55,440 nucleotides of DNA from a virus. Below the pieces are notes generated by a model that did not search any database, was not told where the DNA came from, and worked only from the letters and a program-made list of their open reading frames with translations. This document shows positions 36,267 to 43,132 of this stretch, in pieces. The position numbers were made by a program, and so were the translations under genes. The stretch lies in the IMG/VR virus record IMGVR_UViG_3300008448_011029, positions 1 to 55,440 of that record. One strand, 5' to 3'. The stretch's first letter is position 1. Every line of letters starts with the position of its first letter.

Positions 36267-36926
36267 TTAACTCATCAAGTCTTGAAATTCTTTTTCTAAT
36301 TGGTCAACATATTTTGAATTCAATATGTTAATGTTTCTCTTAGATTCATTTAAATCGAGTTCATAATCATAATTAGTCACTGCTGTTGGTTGTATGGTGA
36401 TATCCAGATAACTCATTGAATTGGCTGTTGACGAAGCACCATTTGCATATAAGTCGGAAGGAAGCTTAAATGTTCTAAGTTCGTCAATGCCAAAGGGGTG
36501 TGAGTATAGTAAACTCACATATTCGTCAGGAGAAATGATGAATTTTTCTATTACTGTTTGGTCATCATCTGTACCACGGGTGGTTTTTGTGATAACTTTT
36601 TCGTAATGATGTAAATCAGTCAAAGTATTACCATATTTTTCATTCACATACTCATTGAATTGTAATGAAGAAAGTGGCCAATCCCATTGTGGATCCAACA
36701 TTTTGTTTGCAAACAATACTATCCAATAACGATATGGATCATCATAGTACTTGTGTGCAACAATTTCTGGTGTATCACCTTCTTGTACATCATATTTGTA
36801 GTATACCATTGGATTCTTCAAAACTTCTGGCATAATACTAACTCTAGCCATAAGATTTGTCATAATGGTAGAAACACCATTATTATTTGTGTGAATTATT
36901 TTTGGAAGTGTATCAAAATATTGCAT
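36267..36926 (-). CDS. 53: Baseplate wedge protein gp53
   Basis: 219 residues from the ATG at 36926 (MQYFDTLPKI). An upstream in-frame ATG at 36938 overlaps gp48 and has its AAAGG almost touching the codon, so the later start is preferred. Conserved parts are TNLMARVSIMPE, YYKYDVQEGDTPEIVAHKYY and PYRYWIVLFANKMLDPQWDW. The last two form the LysM-like segment of gp53, which lets wedges join into the hexagonal baseplate. T4 gp53 has 196 residues. It lies between the gp48- and gp27-like genes. Confidence 0.9.
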   Translation of the reverse strand: MQYFDTLPKIIHTNNNGVSTIMTNLMARVSIMPEVLKNPMVYYKYDVQEGDTPEIVAHKYYDDPYRYWIVLFANKMLDPQWDWPLSSLQFNEYVNEKYGNTLTDLHHYEKVITKTTRGTDDDQTVIEKFIISPDEYVSLLYSHPFGIDELRTFKLPSDLYANGASSTANSMSYLDITIQPTAVTNYDYELDLNESKRNINILNSKYVDQLEKEFQDLMS

Positions 36927-36927
36927 T

Positions 36928-37926
36928 TCAATAACCATCCTTTTCTATTTTTTCTCTGTCTATCAATTCTATTTCCTTGAAACTAATCGACATTGTAGTC
37001 TGAACAGGTGAACCATCTGTGTGTGAAGACCATCCGTTTGGTGCATAGTTCACATCAATATTTTCGATGACACATTCGGCAACTTTACCAATGTTTTTAT
37101 TTTCTTCACCATTAAAGAAAAATTCCAAATTAAATGTTGATGGTGGTATAAAAAACATACCAGCAGCACCAGTAACAATCCTTGGTGCAGCATGTGTTTT
37201 AAACATCTTTACAATATTTTTTACTGTAGTTGCCTCATCTTTTGAGAATGGTGTAAAAGTAAAAGACATTTGAAATGTTCTAAAATCTATACCATCAAAC
37301 AATAATTGTTGTTGTGGATTGAGTGCAAGCCCTTGTGTAGCTAAACCTAATTTTGCAGCATTTGTTTGTGCTTTTGCTATAGCGCCTGCAGCCACGCCTG
37401 CGGCAAAATTAATTGGTCTAAAACCTTTTGCTTCTTTACTGTGTAATGATTCCAATACACTTGATGCAACCTCAAGTAAACTTGTTTGGTTGTATGAAGC
37501 GGCATTGGTAAATTCTAATGTATCTGGCATATACAAATTTATTCCGGCTATAAGCCTTGTTTTTCTTTGCGTAAATGCTATTTTTGTTTGTTCTGAAACA
37601 GCTCCAACGGCACTAATTGATTTTTCGACAAAATCATTACCTTTAAATCCTTCTATTGCTGCATTTCCAATATCTGTTGCGCTATTTGCCACACCCTTAA
37701 AAATTTCAGAAAAACCATATGATTGTCCTTTTTCATATCCAACAGGTTGAACTTCATTGATTCGGAATTGAACCACATGATTTCTTGTTGCAGATTGTAA
37801 ATCTCTTGGATAAGATAAAATCTCTACATTGTTTTTATTACCAAACAATTTACCCAAAGGACCTTTAAGTGCAGCTCCAGGAATTGATACGCCACCGATT
37901 GATGTTGGGATTGAAATTATTGCCAT
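36928..37926 (-). CDS. 48: Baseplate tail tube cap protein, gp48-like
   Basis: 332 residues (T4 gp48 has 364). The C-terminal half carries a tail-tube-like fold with FRTFQMSFTFTPFSKDEATT, FFIPPSTFNLEFFFNGEENK and PNGWSSHTDGSPVQTTMSIS followed by FKEIELIDREKI, typical of tube and tube-initiator proteins. The N-terminal part has Gly/Ala-rich helices (AAGVAAGAIAKAQTNAAK). gp48 caps the hub and starts tube assembly together with gp54. Calling it gp48 rather than gp54 is tentative. It is the first gene of the minus-strand baseplate operon and has a late-promoter-like motif 29 bases upstream. Confidence 0.75.
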   Translation of the reverse strand: MAIISIPTSIGGVSIPGAALKGPLGKLFGNKNNVEILSYPRDLQSATRNHVVQFRINEVQPVGYEKGQSYGFSEIFKGVANSATDIGNAAIEGFKGNDFVEKSISAVGAVSEQTKIAFTQRKTRLIAGINLYMPDTLEFTNAASYNQTSLLEVASSVLESLHSKEAKGFRPINFAAGVAAGAIAKAQTNAAKLGLATQGLALNPQQQLLFDGIDFRTFQMSFTFTPFSKDEATTVKNIVKMFKTHAAPRIVTGAAGMFFIPPSTFNLEFFFNGEENKNIGKVAECVIENIDVNYAPNGWSSHTDGSPVQTTMSISFKEIELIDREKIEKDGY

Positions 37927-37954
37927 GGTCTTTTCTAAAAAGATTGATATATGT

Positions 37955-37962
37955 TATTTATG
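37955..37962 (-). promoter_or_regulatory. Late promoter (CATAAATA) for the baseplate operon
   Basis: CATAAATA on the minus strand, 29 bases before gp48. It sits back to back with the plus-strand TATAAATA at 38012 in the 115-base divergent gap, which is the natural place for late promoters of both structural operons. Confidence 0.55.
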
Positions 37963-38011
37963 TTGAATACGGAAACTTAGATGCAATGTTATTCATTAAA
38001 TTTGGTTCCTT

Positions 38012-38019
38012 TATAAATA
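38012..38019 (+). promoter_or_regulatory. T4-type late promoter TATAAATA, plus strand
   Basis: Perfect T4 late consensus on the plus strand, 23 bases before the ATG at 38042, with a strong AAGGAG ribosome binding site at 38027-38032. It would drive the rightward operon from the zinc-finger ORF through gp4 to the tape-measure candidates. Confidence 0.7.
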
Positions 38020-38041
38020 AAATATAAAGGAGTATAAATTT

Positions 38042-38683
38042 ATGATTTGTAAAATTTGTCACAAAAAAAACGATAACATTAGAAAATTGTCGAAACATAT
38101 ACGAGATTATCATAAAGATATTACTATAAAAGAATATTATGATGTTTATATAAAGACAAAAACTGAAGGACAGTGTGTTATTTGTGCAAATGCAACAAAA
38201 TATTCAAATTTAGGCTCAGGTTACAGTAAAACTTGTTCAACATCTTGTAGTGCTAAATTATTTCGATTCAATTTAAAATCAAATGAAGAAAGGTATGACA
38301 AATTTAAACAAAAAATAAGTGATAATATGATAAAAGAATGGAAAAAAAGAGAAAAAACCGGTAAAAAAGATGAAATAATAGAAAAGGCCAAAAAAACTAA
38401 AAAAGAAACAATAGAAAATATGTCTTATGAAGAAAAAATACAAAAATTTGGTTGGATTAATAAATTGAGTGAATCCGAAAAACAAAAATTCATTCAAAAA
38501 AATTATTGGGAAACTTTATATAAGTATTGGCAAGAAATTACTGATGAACAATTTATGAAAATAACAAAAAAAAGATTAAATACAATGTCTGAAAGACAAA
38601 AATCTGATTATGTTTATTTGATTACCGAAAAAGATAAAGAAATTATTGACAATAAATTAAAAGAACTACTTAACATAAAATGA
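38042..38683 (+). CDS. Zinc-finger protein of homing-endonuclease type
   Basis: 213 residues. Residues 3-25 form a C2H2-like finger (CKICHKK...LSKHIRDYH), followed by IKEYYDVYIK and a second cysteine cluster (CVICANATK...GYSKTCSTSC). This arrangement is common at the N-terminus of free-standing phage homing endonucleases and their relatives. The rest is Lys/Glu-rich helix with no clear HNH, GIY-YIG or LAGLIDADG motif, so the nuclease part may be lost or unrecognised. The gene is much richer in A and Lys codons than its neighbours, which suggests a recent arrival. Its stop overlaps the gp4 start (ATGA). Confidence 0.65.
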   Translation: MICKICHKKNDNIRKLSKHIRDYHKDITIKEYYDVYIKTKTEGQCVICANATKYSNLGSGYSKTCSTSCSAKLFRFNLKSNEERYDKFKQKISDNMIKEWKKREKTGKKDEIIEKAKKTKKETIENMSYEEKIQKFGWINKLSESEKQKFIQKNYWETLYKYWQEITDEQFMKITKKRLNTMSERQKSDYVYLITEKDKEIIDNKLKELLNIK

Positions 38684-39117
38684 AATATTTGCAAGGAAAA
38701 TATATAGTTCGTCATCCAGAAAAATATTTAGGTGACCATTCTAATGTAATTTATAGGTCTTCCTGGGAATTAAAATTCTTATCTTGGTGTGATAACAATG
38801 AAAATGTGGTTGGATTTGCTTCCGAAGAAATAATAATACCCTACAAATCACCAGTTGATGGTAAATATCATAGATATTTTGTAGATTGTCTTGTAAAAGT
38901 CAAAGATAAAAATGGTGTGATAAAGACACACCTAATAGAAATAAAACCCAAGAAACAAACCATGGAACCAGACAAAAAGAAAAGAGTCACAAAACAGTAC
39001 ATACAAGAAGTCGTAACATGGGGTGTCAATCAGGCCAAATGGAAGGCTGCAACAGAATATTGCTTGGATCGTGGTTGGGAATTCAAACTTATAACGGAAG
39101 ACCATCTCGGACTATAA
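38680..39117 (+). CDS. 4: Head completion protein gp4
   Basis: 145 residues (T4 gp4 has 150). Conserved features match closely: GKYIVRHPEKYLGDHSNVIY, RSSWELKFLSWCDNN, PYKSPVDGKYHRYFVDCLVK, then HLIEIKPKKQT and WGVNQAKWKAA. The D...E.K arrangement (YFVDCLVKV, IEIKPK) is a PD-(D/E)XK nuclease-like core. In T4, gp4 (also called gp50) acts on packaged heads before neck and tail joining. The gene overlaps the zinc-finger ORF stop by 4 bases. Confidence 0.93.
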   Translation: MKYLQGKYIVRHPEKYLGDHSNVIYRSSWELKFLSWCDNNENVVGFASEEIIIPYKSPVDGKYHRYFVDCLVKVKDKNGVIKTHLIEIKPKKQTMEPDKKKRVTKQYIQEVVTWGVNQAKWKAATEYCLDRGWEFKLITEDHLGL

Positions 39118-39128
39118 CTAAATATCCG

Positions 39129-39743
39129 ATGATAACAAAATCCATACTCACTACACTGACAGAAGAAAAAGTCTCGGCCAACCATCAAACGATGAGCCGA
39201 GAATCTATGACATGGTTATTAAAACGAATTGCAGATTTAAGAAACCCTGGCCGCCTGTCGATTCCTATAACTAAAGAAAAGTCACGATGGACACGTCCAA
39301 CTGATAGACAAAAGTTCTTGATGGGTGGTTTATACTACTTTGTATATGATCCTAAAGGCAAAAATGATTTACCATATTATGATAGGTTTCCACTGGTTTT
39401 GCCTCTAAAACGACAATCCGATGGTTTTATAGGGTTAAACATACACTATTTGCCACTTCGTTATAGATTAGTTTTTATGAAGAAGTTGTTGAATTTTGCA
39501 ATTTACAATGATGAGGATGAGATTAAAAGAATTCGTATCACATATCCAATGTTAGATGCATCGTCTAGGTTAAAAGAATTCAAACCATGCATCAAACATT
39601 ATCTGTATAGCCACATTAAATCCAGAATATTGGCTGTTGAACCTAACGAATGGGATGTTGCAATGTACTTGCCTGTACATCAATTCAAGAAGGCACAACC
39701 AAAAGAAGTCTGGAAAGACTCATTAGAAGAAATAAGGAACTAA
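39129..39743 (+). CDS. Conserved phage structural-region protein, 204 residues
   Basis: The frame is open from 39018, but the first part runs antiparallel to no signal and overlaps gp4. The ATG at 39129, just after the gp4 stop, is the natural start. Visible motifs are WLLKRIADLRNPGRLS, YYFVYDPKGKNDLPYYDRFP, LVLPL and GFIGLNIHYLPLRYR. This family occurs beside baseplate and hub genes in marine T4-like phages, but I cannot name its function. It ends 1 base before the tube-like gene. It could be an assembly factor for the hub or tail tube. Confidence 0.75.
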   Translation: MITKSILTTLTEEKVSANHQTMSRESMTWLLKRIADLRNPGRLSIPITKEKSRWTRPTDRQKFLMGGLYYFVYDPKGKNDLPYYDRFPLVLPLKRQSDGFIGLNIHYLPLRYRLVFMKKLLNFAIYNDEDEIKRIRITYPMLDASSRLKEFKPCIKHYLYSHIKSRILAVEPNEWDVAMYLPVHQFKKAQPKEVWKDSLEEIRN

Positions 39744-39744
39744 G

Positions 39745-40446
39745 ATGCCAGTTTCAATTAGCGGTTTTAAATCATCTTTCACCGGCGATTTGGCCAGACC
39801 GAATCGTTTTGAGGTGGATGTTCCTATTCCTGTTACACTATTGGCTTATGTGAAAACCAATAGAAACCTGAAATATAGATGCGAGAACGCAAATCTACCA
39901 GGTAGAACTCTTGCAACAATCGAACAAAAGACCTATGGTCCTGTTGAAAAGTTTCCATATCAAAACACATACAGTGACATTGATTTGACATTTATTGTTG
40001 ATGATGATATGTCACAAAAAGTATTCTTCGATGCATGGTTGAACTTTATCAACCCGTTGTACAACAATAATTTCAGATACAAGAGTGATTATTGTAGTGA
40101 TTTGACAATAACACAATATGATGTGACAAACCAACCATCATATTCTTGCAACTTGTATGAGGCATTTCCAATCGCAATAAACCAAATGGACCTAGATTGG
40201 TCTAATGATGGTTACCACAAACTGTCTGTGACATTTGCATATACTTACTGGAAGAACAATTCTCTCCAAGGCCTTGCCATGGAACTGTTGGACTCTCAGA
40301 TTGGAAATCTTACCGACAAATACGGTGGCCTTGGTGGTACTACCAAAGGTGCTGTCGGTGCAATTACTGATAGTGCCATCGGTGCCATCGGTTCGGGAAT
40401 TGATTCGATTGGAAAGAGTGCTGATAATATTAATGGATTTGTATAA
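39745..40446 (+). CDS. Tail tube-fold protein (gp19/gp54-like)
   Basis: 233 residues. The core has the phage tube fold: FTGDLARPNRFEVDVPIP, YRCENANLPGRTLATIEQKT, YSDIDLTFIVDDDMSQKVFF, AWLNFINP, and the final strand DGYHKLSVTFAYTYW. T4 gp19 is 163 residues and gp54 is 320. The extra C-terminal segment of about 55 residues (GGLGGTTKGAVGAITDSAIG) is Gly/Ala-rich and may be flexible or membrane-interacting. Whether it is the major tube protein or the tube initiator cannot be settled from sequence. Placement with gp26-like and tape-measure candidates favours a hub or initiator role. Confidence 0.75.
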   Translation: MPVSISGFKSSFTGDLARPNRFEVDVPIPVTLLAYVKTNRNLKYRCENANLPGRTLATIEQKTYGPVEKFPYQNTYSDIDLTFIVDDDMSQKVFFDAWLNFINPLYNNNFRYKSDYCSDLTITQYDVTNQPSYSCNLYEAFPIAINQMDLDWSNDGYHKLSVTFAYTYWKNNSLQGLAMELLDSQIGNLTDKYGGLGGTTKGAVGAITDSAIGAIGSGIDSIGKSADNINGFV

Positions 40447-40462
40447 TTAAATTGGAGAAATT

Positions 40463-41188
40463 ATGGCTTTACCTAAACTTGATGTGCCAACATACGAAAT
40501 TGAATTACCAATTTCAAAGAAGAAAATTAAATATAGACCTTTTCTAGTTAAAGAACAAAAGAACTTGTTGATGGCTCTGGAATCAAATGAGTCCTCAACG
40601 ATTCAACAGAATGTCCGTGACATACTAAACAATTGTACCTTGACTGAAGGTATCAATATCGACAAATTGCCGATCATTGATGTTGAATATTACTTCATCA
40701 ATCTAAGAAGTAAATCTGTTGGTGAAATTGTGGAGACCAGATACCGTTGTAATAATGAGGTTGAAGAAAAGGTTTGTGGTAACATTATGGAAGCAAGTGT
40801 TAACCTACAGAACATTCAACCATACCGTGAAGAAGAAGTTAGTCCAGAAATTCAATTGACTGACAAGGTTATGATTAAGATGAAGTATCCAGAATTTGGT
40901 ATCATCAAAGATTCTATTAACATGGATGATATTACTGAGGTGACTTTCAACTTGATTTCAGAAAGCATTGAACACATTTATGATGGTGACCAATTCTATT
41001 ATGCACATGAGGCCGAACCAGGTGAAATGTTGGAGTTTGTTGAAGGTCTGAATCAGGCCCAATTTGAAAAGGTTGAACACTTCTTTAATAACTTACCAAA
41101 GTTAAAAGAAACTGTTGAGATGACTTGTAGTAAATGTGGTTTTCATCACACGATTGATGTAGAAGGTCTCGAAAATTTTTTCGGTTGA
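40463..41188 (+). CDS. 26: Baseplate hub assembly protein, gp26-like (T4_baseplate family)
   Basis: 241 residues (T4 gp26 has 208). It shows the T4_baseplate family features: YEIELPISKKKIKYRPFLVK, EQKNLLMALES, LPIIDVEYYFINLRSKSVGE and a central beta domain. A C-terminal CSKCGFHHTID segment looks like a zinc-binding site. The ribosome binding site is GGAG. The last codons before the stop form a classic -1 slippery sequence, and the following ORF is in the -1 frame, so part of the translation may yield a 300-residue fusion. This gp26-plus-extension arrangement parallels the G/GT tail chaperones of siphophages. Confidence 0.85.
   Translation: MALPKLDVPTYEIELPISKKKIKYRPFLVKEQKNLLMALESNESSTIQQNVRDILNNCTLTEGINIDKLPIIDVEYYFINLRSKSVGEIVETRYRCNNEVEEKVCGNIMEASVNLQNIQPYREEEVSPEIQLTDKVMIKMKYPEFGIIKDSINMDDITEVTFNLISESIEHIYDGDQFYYAHEAEPGEMLEFVEGLNQAQFEKVEHFFNNLPKLKETVEMTCSKCGFHHTIDVEGLENFFG
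41173..41182 (+). promoter_or_regulatory. Candidate -1 ribosomal frameshift site
   Basis: In the gp26-like reading frame the sequence reads GAA AAT TTT TTC GGT TGA. This contains two overlapping X-XXY-YYZ heptamers, A-AAT-TTT (41173-41179) and T-TTT-TTC (41176-41182), just 3 bases before the stop codon at 41186. A -1 slip continues into the 61-residue frame without a stop. A downstream stimulatory structure was not established. Confidence 0.6.
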
Positions 41189-41370
41189 CGCTGCGTCACG
41201 ATAACTTGAGGAATTATTACAAAACTAATTTCTCTTTGATGCAGCATCACAAATACAGTTTGACAGAATTAGAAGCTATGTTGCCATGGGAAAGAGATAT
41301 CTATGTCTCTATGTTGATTCAGTATATTGAGGAAGAAAATCAAAAAATAAGAGAACGACAAAAGAGATAA
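41185..41370 (+). CDS. Small hub/chaperone extension, likely frameshift product
   Basis: Sixty or so codons, in the -1 frame relative to the gp26-like gene. The only possible separate start is a TTG at 41185 overlapping the TGA, with no Shine-Dalgarno site. Residues LRNYYKTNFSLMQHHKYSLT and MLPWERDIYVSMLIQYIEEE are conserved-looking, and the MLPWER motif is typical of the second half of tail assembly chaperones and related baseplate proteins. Expression as a C-terminal extension of the gp26-like protein by -1 frameshifting is the favoured reading; start from TTG is the alternative. It abuts the next gene exactly. Confidence 0.75.
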   Translation: MTLRHDNLRNYYKTNFSLMQHHKYSLTELEAMLPWERDIYVSMLIQYIEEENQKIRERQKR

Positions 41371-43131
41371 ATGGCAAGAGACAACAGTAAGGATGTTACT
41401 CATCAACAAACGATGAGTAAATTGTCCGAAAAATCAAAACAAACTTCAGCTTCATTGCTGAATTCCACCAAGGCCACACCTAAGGCTCTTGCGGATAGTG
41501 GCGACATGGATGGTGTTCTCGGTCAAATTTATCAGTTAATGGTTGATAATCGCAAAGATGAATTAGAACAAAGACAAATAGACGAAAAGAATAGTAAAAC
41601 CGATACCAGAAAAGAAGAAAGTCGCCATCAAGAATTGTTGAAGGCGTTAACGGTTCGTAGAAGACCAAAGCCTAAGAGGGTCATTCGCCGTGAGAAAAAG
41701 GCGGAAGAAAAAGAAGCAGCTAAACCAACTACACCGGCCAAAAAGCCAGCAGAAGCGGCCAAAAAGCCAGCTGAAGCGGCTAAGAAACCACCTGAGCCGG
41801 CTAAAAAGCCACCAGAACCAGCTAAGAAACCAGCAGAAGATACTGCTAAAAAGGCTGCCGAAGATAAAGCCAAGAAGGCTGCTGAGGATAGAGCTAAAAA
41901 AGAAGCTGAAGATAAAGCCAAGAAGGCTGCTGAGGATAGAGCTAAAAAAGAAGCTGAAGATAAAGCCAAGAAGGCTGTTGAAGATAAGGCTAAAAAAGAA
42001 GCTGAGGATAGAGCCAAGAAGGCTGCTGAGGATAAGGCTAAAAAAGAAGCTGAGGATAAGGCTAAAAAAGAAGCTGAAGATAAAGCCAAGAAGTCTGCTG
42101 AACAGGTTAAACCACCTGAAGTAAAACCTCCACCAAAAGCTGAACAGGTTAAACCACCTGAAGTTAAACCGCCACCAAAAGCAGAAGCTGCACCTGCGGC
42201 ACCAAAGCCACCAACGACACCTAAACCATCAACAGCTGATAAAATTGCGATTGGAGTTGCAACAACAGCTGCACTAATAGGTAGAGAATCCTTGGCGGCC
42301 AATATTTCAAAATATGAATCTGGAAATAAAGGTTATAATGCATATAATAGAGGTGATTTTTGGCTTGCTAAGGGTAAAACTGAAGCTGCGTACCTTCAAA
42401 CCAATGATATAGATTTCAGTAAAATGACAATTACTGAGTATCTAAAACGCACAAATAAAAAGTTAGGTGCTGGAGGCCAGTTAGATGCGGCCGATCCGAA
42501 CGTGTTGTTTGCTGTTGGTAAATATCAACTTATTCCTGGTACAATGAAAGTTATGGCTGAAAAATTAAAACTTGATCCGAATAAAACATATTTGACTCCG
42601 GAAATACAGGATATGTTGTTTGTAAAGGGTTTAACCACCAAAGGTAGTGGAGGTAGATTTGCAGTTGATGATTATATTAACGGAAAAGAAGGATCAACAA
42701 GAGATGCTGCTATACTAGCACTTGCAATGGAATTTGCATCTGTTGGTGTTCCTTATGACATAAAAGCAAAAAGTTTATTTAAAAATACATTACCACATGT
42801 TGATTTAAAAAAAGGAGAAACTTTTTATAAAAAGCCAGGTGGATTTAATGCAGCACATAATCCACCTGAAGAAGTTGGTGCAGCTTTAGACGCTGATAGA
42901 GCATCAAAATTAAAAAATAAAACAACGACAGTACCTCCCACTACAACCGATACTGGCACCAAAGTTGACCAATCATCCAAAGAAAATGCAGACCTCAAAG
43001 AAAAGTTAAATAAAGATAAGTCGGCTCAAACAACAAACAATACCACTACGACAAACAAACAGACAAATAATGTTCAATCTCAACAAAAGGTTGACGATAG
43101 ACCACCTTATGCAAGAAAGCAACAACAATAA
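41371..43131 (+). CDS. Hub/tape-measure candidate with TolA-like repeats and muramidase domain
   Basis: 586 residues, almost the length of T4 gp29 (590). Residues about 45-105 (LGQIYQLMVDNRKDELEQRQ, EESRHQELLKAL) match a similar stretch in the next gene. Residues about 110-270 are Lys/Ala/Pro/Glu low complexity: a KKPAEAA repeat, ten copies of an 8-residue (A/E)AED(K/R)AKK unit, and two copies of AEQVKPPEVKPPPK. From about 305 to 480 a lysozyme-like domain appears (ISKYESGNKGYNAY, AVGKYQLIPGTMKVMAEKLK), similar to muramidases in which GKYQ.IPGT.. is a hallmark. It probably opens the cell wall during injection. A tape-measure or hub role is inferred from position. Confidence 0.75.
   Translation: MARDNSKDVTHQQTMSKLSEKSKQTSASLLNSTKATPKALADSGDMDGVLGQIYQLMVDNRKDELEQRQIDEKNSKTDTRKEESRHQELLKALTVRRRPKPKRVIRREKKAEEKEAAKPTTPAKKPAEAAKKPAEAAKKPPEPAKKPPEPAKKPAEDTAKKAAEDKAKKAAEDRAKKEAEDKAKKAAEDRAKKEAEDKAKKAVEDKAKKEAEDRAKKAAEDKAKKEAEDKAKKEAEDKAKKSAEQVKPPEVKPPPKAEQVKPPEVKPPPKAEAAPAAPKPPTTPKPSTADKIAIGVATTAALIGRESLAANISKYESGNKGYNAYNRGDFWLAKGKTEAAYLQTNDIDFSKMTITEYLKRTNKKLGAGGQLDAADPNVLFAVGKYQLIPGTMKVMAEKLKLDPNKTYLTPEIQDMLFVKGLTTKGSGGRFAVDDYINGKEGSTRDAAILALAMEFASVGVPYDIKAKSLFKNTLPHVDLKKGETFYKKPGGFNAAHNPPEEVGAALDADRASKLKNKTTTVPPTTTDTGTKVDQSSKENADLKEKLNKDKSAQTTNNTTTTNKQTNNVQSQQKVDDRPPYARKQQQ
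41854..42093 (+). repeat. Ten tandem 24-base coding repeats
   Basis: Ten successive 8-residue units of the form (A/E/S)AED(K/R)AKK, each 24 bases, recall the helical domain II of TolA. Alternating GATAAAGCC and GATAGAGCT codons make the DNA repeats imperfect with a 48-base higher period. The opposite strand gives a long Ala/Ser/Leu shadow ORF. Confidence 0.85.
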
Positions 43132-43132
43132 A

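Noticed and set aside
39018-39128. N-terminal extension of the 204-residue protein
   Set aside because: It lies entirely within gp4 in another frame and lacks a ribosome binding site; the ATG at 39129 follows the gp4 stop.
41628-42302. Minus-strand ORF with FLALSSA repeats resembling a hydrophobic repeat protein
   Set aside because: Complement of the Lys/Ala/Glu repeats of the 586-residue protein; no start signal and no support from neighbours.
43070-43132. N-terminal extension of the 461-residue protein
   Set aside because: It overlaps the end of the muramidase gene in another frame; ATG at 43133 directly after the stop codon is a better start.
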